A DNA stretch of 64,000 nt from Anastrepha obliqua (lineage: Eukaryota; Arthropoda; Insecta; Diptera; Tephritidae), in NCBI RefSeq assembly GCF_027943255.1, contig NC_072892.1, positions 168,518,792 through 168,582,791 of the forward strand, given 5' to 3'. The notes under the pieces were generated by a model. It had not been told where the DNA came from, ran no database searches, and was given only the letters and a program-made list of their open reading frames with translations. Positions within the stretch are counted from its first letter, which is position 1. Each line of letters opens with the position of its first letter. Shown here in pieces: positions 45,097 to 55,249 of this stretch. Position numbers and translations under genes: made by a program.

Positions 45097-45856
45097 GGGG
45101 GGTGGTCTAGAAATTTCAAAACAGCGATTTTTTGTTTTTTCGATATATCTAAAGTAGTATCTCAAGAATATACTGGGAAATTTTCAGGTGGAAATTCCCA
45201 ATATTATAGCTTCTTTTTAGCTAAAAGCATTAACTAGATAGAGAACGCGCTGCTGTACCACAAACTTTAAACTCATTTATCTCCAAAAAAAAAAAACAAC
45301 TATTCAACCGAATCGTCCGAAATTTTAATATGTTGTTCACAACATTAATGGCTATCGCCCGTACTAGAATCATGTAATTATTTCAATTATTTCGTATTTT
45401 TTTTATCAAAAAACTGAAAAAACCGATTTTCAAAGTGCCAAATTCAAAACCGTGCCATTTTGTAAAATTTTTTATTTTTTTTATTCTAGTACGGGGCATA
45501 GCTACAGTCACACTGATTAATAATTTTTTTAGTTTTTTTGTTTCAGATGAATAGAAGAGCCAGCATGGACAACATCGTTTCGGTGCAATTTTTCGGGAGG
45601 CTCAACTTCAGCGCAATTTTTTAAATTGTTTAAATTAAAAACAATTTTTGTTTTTTCATTTTTGTATGTAAAAGAAGTTAAATAAAAAGCATAAGTGGGC
45701 TAATTAAATTAGGGTTATATTGTAGATATCCCCGTATAAATAATATTATTAATGAAATGCATAAAAAAATTTAAATATCGCTTTTAATTTTTTATGGTAA
45801 CAAAAAAAAAACCTGAAAATACCCTAAATTTTCGAGCTATAGATCACCGGGACCCC
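45097..45856. mobile_element. TTAA-flanked non-autonomous element
   Basis: Bounded by TTAA at 45093-45096 and 45857-45860. Left end GGGGGGTGGTCTAGAAATTT; right end in inverse GGGGTCCCGGTGATCTATAG, which match if a 4-bp gap is allowed (GGGG then GGTGRTCTA). No coding content. The right half is the first unit of the array that continues to 46370. Confidence 0.5.
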
Positions 45857-46370
45857 TTAACAAGATGAATCCTTTTGCTTTATTTTTTGCATAGCGCCTT
45901 TACTTTTTCTGGGAGGCTCAACTTCAGCGCCATTTTTAAAAGTATTAAAATTAAACAAAAAAATTGTTTTTTCATTTTTGTATGGAAAAGAAGTTAAATG
46001 AAAAACCTAAAAAACTTAAATATTGTTTTTCATTTTTTTATTGCACAAAACATGCTTGAAAATACCCCAAATTTTCGAGCTCTAGAACACCGTGACCCTT
46101 TAAAAAGATTAATCTTTTTGCTTTGTTTTTTCCATAGCGGCTTTACTTTTTCCGGGAGGCTCAAGTTCAACGCAATTTTTAAAATTATTAAAATTAAACA
46201 AAAAAATTTTTTTTTTTTCATTTTTGTATGTCAAAGAAGTTAGGCATTTTGTACAAAATTTAAATAAATTAAATTTTTATTGTTAAAAGAATTCCTGGAA
46301 ATATCCTACATTTTTGAGTTCTAGACCACCAGGACTCTTTTTGCTTTTTTTTCCAAAGCGGCCTTACTTT
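45590..46370 (+). repeat. Iterated transposon end, three units of 236-316 bp
   Basis: Units start at CGGGAGGCTCAACTTCAGCG (about 45593), again near 45912 and near 46149. Each continues through TTTTTCATTTTTGTATGTAA, AAGAAGTTAAAT, an AAATACCCYAAATTTTCGAG block, and a CTCTAGAACACCGTGACCC end. The unit therefore contains the right end of the TTAA-flanked element. Confidence 0.75.
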
Positions 46371-46906
46371 AAAATAATTCCATGTTATGATTTGTTTTGA
46401 TTATTTTTCTTGCAGTTTTTTTACTTTTCTTTCTGATTATTTTTCTTGCAGTTTTTCACGGTTCTTTCTGATTATTTTTTTATAGTTTTTTTACTTTTCT
46501 TTCTGATTATTTTTTTAATGCTCATCATTTTTTTATAAAAGTATAACTTATTGTCTAACTTAATCCAATTTTCCAATTTATATTTATAAATTTAATTTAC
46601 AATATAAAAAACAGAAAAATTATAGAGACTTTTCAATAGCAATTCCACGTTTTTAATTTCGAATTTCTATATGGATGTTTCGTATGCAGTTTTATAGCTT
46701 ATTTTAGTCTTTAATTGAGTGCAATGAAGTGCAAAATTGAGTTTACTGGAAAATGCAGTTAATTTTTAAAATATTTTTCTTTATATTTTTCTCCACATAA
46801 CGAATGTACAAAGTTTTTCTTTTTTTTTAATTTTTACTCTCCATTTATAAAAAATAATCAACATTCAAAAAAAGCACAGGGGCATAATCGAAATTGTTAA
46901 AAATGG
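46371..46906. other. Gene-free AT-rich stretch
   Basis: Three copies of CTTTCTGATTATTTTTCTTG-like sequence at 46427-46520 (period about 34 bp). Nothing else is seen. Confidence 0.5.
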
Positions 46907-47715
46907 TACACCTAATTCTCCTTTTACACGAATTTTTTGTTACACGAATTTTTTGGGGACGCATCTATCGAATTATGTGAAAACAATTTATGTCAAAAAA
47001 ATATAATACATGTCAAAAAAATTCGTGTAAACAGAGAATTAGGCGAAAACGATATTAAAAAAATGCATGTAAAAAAATTCGTGTAAACAGAGAATTATGT
47101 GAAAGCAATATCAAAAAATGTATGCAAAAAAAATTCGTGTAAATTAGGTGAAAACAATATTAGAAATTCATGTCAAAAAATTCGTCTGAACAGAGAATTA
47201 TGTGAAAACAGTATTAAAAAATTCATGTAAAAAAAATCGTGTAAACAAAGGATTAGGTGAAAACAATATAAAAAAAATTCGTGTAAACAGAGAATTAAAA
47301 GAAAAAATATTAAGAAATGCATGTCAGAAAAATTCGTGTAAGCAGAGAAATAAGAGAAAAAAATATTAAAAAATGCATGTCAAAAAATTCGTGTAAACAT
47401 AGAATTAGGTGAAAACAATATTAAAAATATCTTTAAGAGTTCACTTAAAAATTTATTTCGTGCTTACTTGTTTTAATCCATTAAATATATTATAAGAAAT
47501 AAATTATTAAACGGCGTGAGCAAAATCTACCGTGTCTCAGAGACTTTCCCTGAGAATAATTTAAACGCTTCGTGCATGCGTCGAAAAAACTCACTCTATT
47601 TACTTCATGAGATGCAGAAAAATTCATAAAATATCGAAAATCGTGTTAAAACAAAACAATTCCTGAAAAAAGCATTTTTTACTTTTTAACTTGTGTAAAA
47701 AGAGAATTAGGTGTA
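46907..47715. mobile_element. TA-flanked MITE packed with copies of its own end
   Basis: 809 bp between TA dinucleotides. Left end CACCTAATTCTCCTTTTACA, right end in inverse CACCTAATTCTCTTTTTACA. Inside, the inverse end motif TTCGTGTAAACAGAGAATTA recurs in tandem, at about 47021, 47078, 47134, 47181, 47236, 47278, 47333 and 47388, with ATTAGGTGAAAACAATATTA and AAATGCATGTCAAAAAA between. No coding frame. Ends only 15 bp from the next element. Confidence 0.7.
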
Positions 47716-47731
47716 TATACATACACACATA

Positions 47732-48721
47732 GGGGAGATCGGGGGGTCGTGAGACACGGGGGGTCATGAGACACGCTCACAGCCCTGAACTGAAGAGCGC
47801 GGCATCTGTCTGGTATCTGCGTAACTTCTTGCTAGCTTTCAATCATAATATTTACATGACAAATATTTTGTTCATGCAGGTTATTTGTGTGTCCTCATAC
47901 CGCGACTCCACTTGTGTGATTGAAAGTTTTGCTGATAATCGTTTTTGTTGTTTCTTACACTTTGTTGAACAAGCTAATTATAAAAGTGCATGCATCAAAA
48001 CCTTCCTTGGTGAGTAGCCTTTTGACCCACAACAAGAGTTTTGCGTAAATATTAAATGCATCCATAAAACAGTGGCCACATTGAAAATAAAGCAATTGGG
48101 GGGTCGTGAGACAGCGTATTCGGGGGGTCATGAGACATGCTATTTCCGTAATCTAGGAACATTTAATAGTATTCTACTCTGAAGATGAAGACTTTTGTAT
48201 TATCTGCAAAGGTGTAATGCCCAAAAAATTAAACCGAAACAATTCGATTCACTGTAATACTTGCGATAGACCTGTTCACTTGAAATGTGCAAATTTAACA
48301 GCCGGCTATTACACCTGCATCCATTGTGAATCTGATTAATCTAATATTTTCTTTTTCGGATATTCATTGACTTGATTGATTAGGTATATTATTCATATTG
48401 TTCATATGAATTATATTGTAGAAGCCAATATATGCCTTTTTAACGATTGAAATAAAAAATTTTTATAAAATCAGGCCGTTTTCTTTCTGATGAAATTTGT
48501 GTCTCACAACCCCCCGAACATGCGAAAATCCGAAAAAAATGATTTTTGAGCAGGCAGGCAAAACTTAGAGATTTTTCTATAATTTTAAGAAATTAATCTT
48601 TTGTCAAAGTGTTGTTATACTTAATCACAATTAAAAAATTTTAATGTGCAGAAAAATGGATAGGTTATATTATGTTTATGGTCAAAAAACAAAACCCGTC
48701 TCATAACCCCCCGATCTCCCC
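47732..48721. mobile_element. PHD-finger-bearing TIR element with six GGGGGGTCRTGAGAC motifs
   Basis: 990 bp between TA dinucleotides. Left end GGGGAGATCGGGGGGTCGTG, right end in inverse GGGGAGATCGGGGGGTTATG; the match extends to 24 bp with two differences. The motif GGGGGGTCRTGAGACA occurs at 47741, 47758, 48099 and 48122 on the plus strand, and at 48500-48515 and 48697-48712 on the minus strand. TA targets and a C-terminal PHD finger together suggest a pogo-type member of Tc1/mariner, but no DDE domain is present, so the parent family is inference. Confidence 0.75.
48157..48339 (+). pseudogene. PHD-type zinc finger, C-terminal fragment
   Basis: A 60-codon frame without a start (TAG at 48154, stop TAA at 48337-48339) reading VFYSEDEDFCIICKGVMPKK, then NRNNSIHCNTCDRPVHLKCA and NLTAGYYTCIHCESD. 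The ligands are C-x2-C-x15-C-x2-C-x4-H-x2-C-x9-C-x2-C, the C4HC3 order of a PHD finger, with a shorter than usual gap before the last pair. PHD fingers bind histone tails or other peptides; in transposases such fingers sit at the C-terminus. All eight ligands are intact and the frame has no stop, unlike most relics in this window. The rest of the protein is missing: the 320 bp before it has no matching frame, unless the 47766-48017 open frame is an exon. Confidence 0.6.
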
Positions 48722-50000
48722 TACATATTTAACGAAATATTTTTCGTTTGCGTATTTTTAAAATTAAATTAAATAAAAAGTTTAGTTGATAGCAAAATCG
48801 ATTTAAGCCGTCACAAAACTTTTGAAACTCGTATGAGCAAACGTTTATCAAATTTGTTTTGTAAATGCCTACAAAATTCATACATACATACATATGTATG
48901 TATGTACACATAAGTAGATATTTAATTTTTTTCTGCTTCCCGTCGTTTTCCACTTATTAGGAAAATATTAACCGCAAGCAAATTTCTTCGTTTTACAATA
49001 CAAACTTCCTGATTTTTCATGATGCAGCCCAATTCCTAACCTCGAATTTATTTGACCTTTGACACATTAGTTTCGGCTATGACAATAGGCAATTTAAGCT
49101 TTTCCACAATATAAACAAAGCGTACTTTTTGACTATTTCGCTTCTGCAGTTTTCTAAAATTTTGCTTAGCTCGCACATTTTTGTAAACTTATTTTTTCGC
49201 TTTTTCAGCGAATTTCACCACCAACAACAATACTAAGTGTACAATACAAAAATATTTGCTGCGACGCAATAAAATCTACTCACACTGCTTGAAAGTTTCG
49301 TACTGTCGCCGTCGTTGCTGCCGCTGCTTGTCGCCTGGTGGGGCTGGCTGCCAAGGGTTGTTGGGCGTTCGCTTAATGTGTTGGATGAATTTCGTTAGAT
49401 TTCAGCGTATGTACGTGTACATACATATGTACTTATATTTTTTGTTGTTTTTTTCTTCTAAAATTTCGCACTGCCACGCAATTTTATTGAGTGTACACAT
49501 TAGCGTAAATATTCCACAAATTAGGATCGATTAAAAATTTCTGGTTTATAAAGTCAGCATTTTGTTTTTTTTTTGTTAATTTAATTTTAGTGTAATTTTG
49601 AGAAGTGTTTAGGGTTTAGCTTTATTTGTATTTTTTTTCGGCTTTTCAATTGGTATCAGGAAAATGTGACTGCATTATTTTTCATTTTACGCATTTAACT
49701 AATAAAACACGTCGTCGCGCAATTTGCTAAATGTTTTAATTAATTTGCTTTCACTAAGTTTTTAGGTGCACTAATTTTGAATGAATTTCTGATATATTTA
49801 ATTATGTAGTTAAATATTTTTGTTTTTTCACTTTATAGCTTCTGGTACTTTTGCTTTTTTTTTGTTTCTCCATATTATTATTAAACACTTTTTACTAAAT
49901 AAAATTTTCGGCGCTCCGTATCATCGTCGCTGCCGCGATGCGGTACGATCACACAAAAGTTTCAGTTCTCAATGCCGCTGTCGTCGCTAGCAGACCGAAT
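48722..50000. other. Gene-free stretch
   Basis: CATACATACATATGTATGTA at 48881-48905. The interval 49290-49400 is less AT-rich. Sequence from 49910 rises in GC toward the minus-strand coding candidate, as would suit its downstream side. Confidence 0.45.
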
Positions 50001-50011
50001 GGAAAGTTCAA

Positions 50012-50296
50012 TTTTCTACCTTCATCGTCGTGGCGTCGTCGCCATCATAGCCTTCGTAGTCATCGTTCGTTTTGATAGCGTCAACGTTGCGGTCACCGTT
50101 GCTGTCGACGCCACTGTCGTCAATACCGCCGCCACCACTCTATCAACAACACATCGTTGTTGCTATTTTGCGCGTCTATTGTCCTGTTGTTGTTGCTATT
50201 ATTGCTGCTGCTATTTTTGTTGTTACTGTTGTTTTTACTGTTTTTGTTGGCTTGGGTTTGACTGGTTTGCTCGTTCGCTAAATCGTAGTTTTCCAT
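50012..50296 (-). CDS. Candidate first coding exon, Asn/Ser-rich (frameshift or splice needed)
   Basis: Minus-strand ATG at 50296-50294 in a good context (AAAGAAATGG) opens MENYDLANEQTSQTQANKNS, then an Asn/Ser-rich run (KNNSNNKNSSSNNSNNN), RTIDAQNSNNDV, and stops at 50120. In another frame of the same strand an acidic segment DDSGVDSNGDRNVDAIKTND, DYEGYDGDDATTMK follows directly, ending at AAG|GTAGAA, a possible splice donor (about 50020). The two parts read like one protein split by a one-base change, or like repeat-driven chance frames. GC content is high for this window. Not recognised; homopolymer-rich N-termini are common in fly regulatory proteins. Confidence 0.28.
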
Positions 50297-51750
50297 TTCT
50301 TTGCTGCTGCTTCTGCTGCTCCTGACTACCGTTTCGGGCAAAACTGGGAATAACGTCGTCGCCCCCCGTTCATATGCTAGCGCGAAGCTCCGTGCTGGCA
50401 GTTAATACATATGTATGAATGTATGTATGAACACACACATAGATATGAGTATATATACATATGTATACACACTAATACTCATGCATAATACATCGTTTAG
50501 CGATTGCATGCTTGTTACTCTGTTGTTGTTGTTGTTGTTTCTGGTTTTTATCGATGGTGTGCTGCTGGTTTCCTGTGCCGCCTCACACCGCCCTCTGTGA
50601 CATGCCATGGCTGTACTTTTTAATAGCGTTTCATGTAATTTTTCTGCATACATACATACATACATACATATGTACAATAGTTAGTAAGTGTATAAATAAA
50701 GTGTACATACATATATACATACATACATATGTACCAAAACGCACATACCTAAATATGTACGTACATATATACAGACATACATACATGAATGCATGAGCAA
50801 ACTTATTTGTTGCTTTATTATTTTTGTATCTGCTGCTCTCAATGTTCTTACTTATTTATCACTACTTTTTTGTATATTGGGATTCATTGTAATTTTCACT
50901 CTCATTTGCCTCGAAATAATATGCGGAACTTTTTTCCACTGGTATAAAGGTTTTGTTGCGTATTTCACTTTTATTTAGATTTTTCATATGACACAGTGGG
51001 ATTGAGGGGCTTAATGTGTGCGAATGTTAGTTTGTACGAATTATCAGTGTAATGTAAAAACACGAGCAGCATTCGGTGCTTAGCATTTCTAATTCGTGCA
51101 GCAACAATAATAAAACGTATGTTAAAAATCTCAGTTCAGGTAGAGAGAAACCCTGAGTGTCCAATAATTATATTTATTGATTGACTTATTAGAATCAAAT
51201 TGATAATACCATTTTTACCGTAGTTTTATGGTTTTATGCAAATTTTATGCTAAATTTAAAGTTAATTAATCGGAACAATAATTATGCGGCGCAACTTTAT
51301 ATAAAGGTGTGCTTAGCTTGAGTTCCCCTCCATATGCATGTTCTTTCATGCTCATGGTTTAGCAATTGACTGTAAAAAAATCTCTTTAGTGCTGATAGCT
51401 TACATATCCACAACGTTTTTCTAGAAAATTGCTGATGCTTGTGAACACTTTAACGCTTCGGATCTTGAGGGGTGGATTTGAAAGGCTGAGACGTTCAGAT
51501 AATTTGAGCGGTCAATTTCTTCATGAGTCTTGGCGTTCTTTCTATAGAACAGGTATCTCACCAAAAAAAAATGCTATTGACACCAATCACACTTAAACCT
51601 ACAAATACAGAACAGCAAAAAAAAAAAATCGACCGAAAGTCAAAGTTTAAACAGAGGAGATTTACTTTACTCTACACTTATGTACATATTCATGTACCTA
51701 CGTATCTATAATGAGAGAAATGAAATAGTGGACCACTATAAGGGGCAAAC
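50297..51750. other. Gene-free, microsatellite-rich stretch
   Basis: Long CATACATA and TATGTATG tracts (50405-50470, 50649-50790) and TTGTTGTTGTTG at 50521-50537. Just upstream of the candidate first exon, so a promoter could lie here, but no TATA/initiator pair stands out. Confidence 0.4.
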
Positions 51751-51759
51751 ATACCTCTA

Positions 51760-52010
51760 ATTGGTCCTTAGCCTCTCTGTGGACTGTCAAAATGCCACAT
51801 TAACGAATTGCTCAGGAGGTGGGAGGAGCAGAAATTCGTTCATCACTGGCGAAATTCTATCGGTCAAATGCCGGGCAGCGGTATTTTGGGGAAGCTACAT
51901 TCACTCAGCAGTGTAGACTTAAGACTATAAACTGGTTACTTTAAAGGTCACTGTAGTCTGAGATACCACTTAAACAATATTGGTAGTATTGCCATGCATC
52001 CATATAAATT
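51760..52010 (+). pseudogene. LINE RNase H-distal fragment
   Basis: Plus-strand reading gives HINELLRRWEEQKFVHHWRN (about 51796-51855), SIGQMPGSGILGKLHSLSSV, DLRL, stop, TGYFKGHCSLRYHLNNIGSI (about 51929-51990). The 'LTGHCxLxxHL' pattern is the C-terminal region of RNase H-bearing LINEs. One stop and truncation at both sides. Confidence 0.6.
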
Positions 52011-52201
52011 ATAGAACAATAAACCACAAATGTGCTAAAAGTTTTAAAAAGCTTTAAAATATAAAGTGCCTCAGCAGGCTTTGGACAATTAGATCTTTGT
52101 TTTGTCGCAGTGAGGCGTAGCCTAATTATAATAATGATAATGAATATACATAGTTCCGACGAAAATTGGAATGAGCATCTGATAGTGAAAACGGGTTTTT
52201 C

Positions 52202-53047
52202 TAAAGGGTGGTTAAATTTTAACGGCCGATGTTGAATGTAAACCACACCTAAACGTAAAATTTTTTTCTGCATTTTATTTGACATTTTTCAATTTCAGAC
52301 TAATTGAATTTGAACCATACAGATACAGAATCAAGCAACGCGTTAAAGCTATTCAGGCTTATTAGGAAAACGGGCGTTCAAATCAAAATGCATATCGCGC
52401 ACTTCGTGAAGAAAATCATCTTCAGTGATGAGGCACATTTTCACCTCAGTGGATTCGTCAATAAGCAGAATTGCCGCATTTGGGCGAATGATAATCCAAG
52501 AGTGATTGCCGAAAAACCAATGCTCGCACAAAGAGTGACTGTTTGGTGCGGTTTATGGGCCGGCAGCATCATTGGGTTGCATTTTTTCCAAAATGAGGCC
52601 GGTGAGGCAGTTACTGTGAATAGTGTTCGCTGTCGTGAGATGATAACGAATTTTTTATGGCCCGAATTGGAAGATATGGATGTGGACGATATGTGGTTTC
52701 AACAGGACGGTGCCACTTGTTACACAGCTAACGAAACAATGGCTCTTTTGCGCGAAAAATTTGATGGCCGAATAATCTCACGTCGCGGCGATATCAATTG
52801 GCCGCCAAGATCATGTGATTTGACACCGTTGGACTTATTTCTTTGGAGTTATTTGAAAGAAAAGGTATACGTCGATAGGTCAGCAATAATTCAAGAGCTA
52901 AAGGATGAGATAATTCGGGACATTAACGGCATAGAACCTCAATTATGCCTCAGCGTCATCGAAAATTTGGACCAACCATAATTTCTTAAAAAAAAATTGT
53001 ATTTAATTCAAAATCAATACCGGCTCTTAAAACTTAACCACCCTTTA
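52202..53047 (+). mobile_element. DD41D Tc1/mariner-like element, internally deleted
   Basis: 846 bp with TA at both ends. Left end AAGGGTGGTTAAATTTTAAC, right end in inverse AAAGGGTGGTTAAGTTTTAA. The ends resemble those at 15073-16318, but the transposases are diverged, so this is a second subfamily. About 480 bp of the transposase gene is missing. Confidence 0.9.
52304..52981 (+). pseudogene. DD41D transposase, catalytic domain intact, DNA-binding domain deleted
   Basis: The first codons (about 52320-52410, RVKAIQAY, stop, ENGRSNQNAYRALREE in one frame) are joined at about 52412 to the catalytic domain: KKIIFSDEAHFHLSGFVNKQ (first Asp), NCRIWANDNPRVIAEKPMLA, VTVWCGLWAGSIIGLHFFQN, DMWFQQDGATCYTANETMAL (second Asp), LREKFDGRIISRRGDINWPP and RSCDLTPLDLFLWSYLKEKV (third Asp). 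The gap of 41 residues defines DD41D. The catalytic domain has no stop over about 190 codons and all three Asp are present, but without the two DNA-binding motifs it cannot act on its ends. Confidence 0.9.
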
Positions 53048-53051
53048 TTAG

Positions 53052-53180
53052 TGGCCACCTCTCGGTAGACAATGGCAAACCTCCGAGTGTATTTCACCCA
53101 TGAAAAATATCTGCCGTTCGGGGTCTGCTTAAACCTGTAGGCCCTCCGCACGCCCCAAATAGAAGGCGGAGCTCGGCCTG
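53052..53180 (+). mobile_element. SINE body fragment
   Basis: Contains CTCGGTAGACAATGGCAAAC, CTCCGAGTGTATTTCACCCA, TGAAAAATATCTGCCGTTCG, GGGTCTGC...CTGTAGGCCCTCC and GAGCTCGGCC, in the order of the SINE body and tail. The tRNA-like head is missing and the fragment starts 5 bp after the DD41D element's right TA. Confidence 0.65.
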
Positions 53181-54057
53181 TGAGAGCGCAAAATAGCGAG
53201 TTGCCACTAAATACACACAAAATGTACTGATTTCATTTGAAAGAATTTCTCGCAAACGCTTTACAAAATCTTGCTTCAGTATTTTGCGGTGCAGTGGTAA
53301 TAATGGAAGTGGCAATGTTGGAAGATGTTAGCCCACTTCTTCAACTTCTACTAAATGTGTCTTAACATCTATGAAATTTTTTTGTTGACTTTGTCTCGCT
53401 TTCTTACGTGGACGTTGTCTTAATATTTTATTTTCATCATTTGGCATCAAACGATTCGAATTGCAGTATTCGCGCGGTAAAATGAAAAATGAGTTGTCCA
53501 ACTACAAAATGCCAGCAATTGACTATAGGTAATGACAAGAAATTTGATAGGGTAGGTATGTTTTAATAGTGAAATTCGTGGTCTCCACTTGGTATTTCTG
53601 TTTGACAGATGATGTCGCTACAATTCAGTGCTGCCAACCAAGTAAAAAATCGACTTCCTTGCAAAAACCTTTTTGTGCTTTGTCGTGCAAAAATTTTTTG
53701 TATCCCTTTTTTTAACACGTGTTTTTAAATACAGTACTGTTATATATTAAAACGCTGTATTTACGCCGCAGTTTTGCAATTATCATTTCACGACAATCGA
53801 ATCGATACCAGAATGACCAACATTTATTTTATTTTATTTTTATTTTATTTATTTATTATTAGAATTTAAAAATTAAAATTAATAAAAGCGCTAGCCGCAA
53901 GGGCTATTGGCTTGAGGCCCAAAAAGACTAAGGCTTCAGCAGTACTCCTCAAATTACGAAAATCTTATTGTTGTCCCTACAACAACAACAGCAACAGCAA
54001 TACAAAGTTGAAGCTTCAGAATATTTCCTAGATTTAAACCAAGCATAAGGTTTGATA
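53181..54057. other. Gene-free stretch
   Basis: Holds TTTATTTTATTTTTATTTTA at 53822-53850 and a (CAA/CAG)n tract at 53978-54001, which could be the 3' tail of a LINE reading CAAGGGCTATTGGCTTGAGG upstream of it; not secure. Confidence 0.4.
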
Positions 54058-55240
54058 CAAGAATGATAGAAAGAAGATTGCGCCCATCAGAGAGTGCGTG
54101 ATGTCACGTTTTTCCGAGATGTGCAGTATTGCCAACCATTTGCACTTCGCAATAAATTTAGTGCTTTTTTATACCGAAAATGCGAAAATCTTGAAGTTTC
54201 GTGATTATTTGTTTTTTTTTTTAATTTAAAGCTACTGAAACTTTAAGCTAAAAAAACTGTATTATTATACAAAAGAAGGTTAAAAAAGCCATTCTAATAA
54301 GATTTTATTGTTAATGAAAATTAGTTGGTTCTTATAAAATATTTGAAAGTGTGAATTTAATTTTTTGCTCCTTTTAAGGTTACGCAAGATTATTAAATGT
54401 CCCTCTCTCAACTCTTCTTAAGATTGAAAATATTTTTACACATTTTAAAAGGCGTTTGAATTTACTGAATGCGGATTAAAACCATATAGGTGTAATCGTT
54501 TCCTCCGGCCATCAATCCTTAGTGGGACAGAAGGCATCAAGAGGTGTATTCATTGTAAAAATAAGCCACAAAATACCAGAAAAGACTAAAGAAACCATAC
54601 TGACACAAACCATACTTACAAAAAGAGTACCTTATCTAGTTACATAACCTCAAATATAGCAAATAAGTCGTTCCTCTAACAAAAGAGTCTCGCTTAACAA
54701 AAAAAACTCATAAATTAAATTGTACATAACCATAACACATTTATTGAAAAAAACGCACATTTTAAAGACAATTTCCCACGCATACAAAGTTCTGTAAGCA
54801 CTTCAATAAAAATTTGTTTTTTTATTTTCTTTAAATGGGCATTTTCGTGCGTTTTTATAGCCAACATTGCAGTAGTGAGAGAGAGATTTGGCTGCCGAAA
54901 GCAGAAGAACACCAACAATAACCGCAATCGCGGGCGATGCCACCAGATGTTAAAAAAAAGTAAAGCTAAATAAAATTGAGTGAATTATTTAAATAATTAT
55001 TAAAAAATTTGTATTTTACAAAATTATAAACATTACATTTTAATTAGAATAGGCTAGAAAAATGTCGTGAAGAAAGAACTAAGACTCCGAAACTAAATAA
55101 CAAAAAAAGAAGCTAAATCAAGTTACTAAAATAGTAATTTGGTCATACTGGTGCTAAAATCACGTAACTCGTTGTCAAATTCGCTGAGAGCAAAGTAACG
55201 GGAGCACGATAGGCGCCATCTCATTATTCTTTCCATCATG
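54058..55240 (+). mobile_element. P-element-like non-autonomous transposon, copy 2
   Basis: 1183 bp, homologous throughout to 31395-32552 in the same orientation. Left end CAAGAATGATAGAAAGAAGA, right end in inverse CATGATGGAAAGAATAATGA. It is bracketed by a perfect direct repeat GGTTTGATA (54049-54057 and 55241-55249), 8 or 9 bp depending on where the end is set. Internal blocks shared with copy 1 include ACACCAACAATAACCGCAAT and TTTAGTGGGAC-like sequence. No open frame survives. Confidence 0.7.
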
Positions 55241-55249
55241 GGTTTGATA

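Noticed and set aside
47021..47400. CRISPR-like array because of regularly spaced repeats
   Set aside because: Spacers are not unique; whole units of 42-57 bp are similar, the repeat equals a transposon end, and the genome is eukaryotic.
49972..50325. 117-codon plus-strand frame with poly-Cys tract
   Set aside because: Reverse of the Asn/Ser-rich minus-strand frame; runs of Cys come from TGT/TGC in a (TTG)n tract.
53978..54001. CAA/CAG tract as a poly-Gln coding region
   Set aside because: Too short, no open frame around it; more likely a LINE tail or simple repeat.
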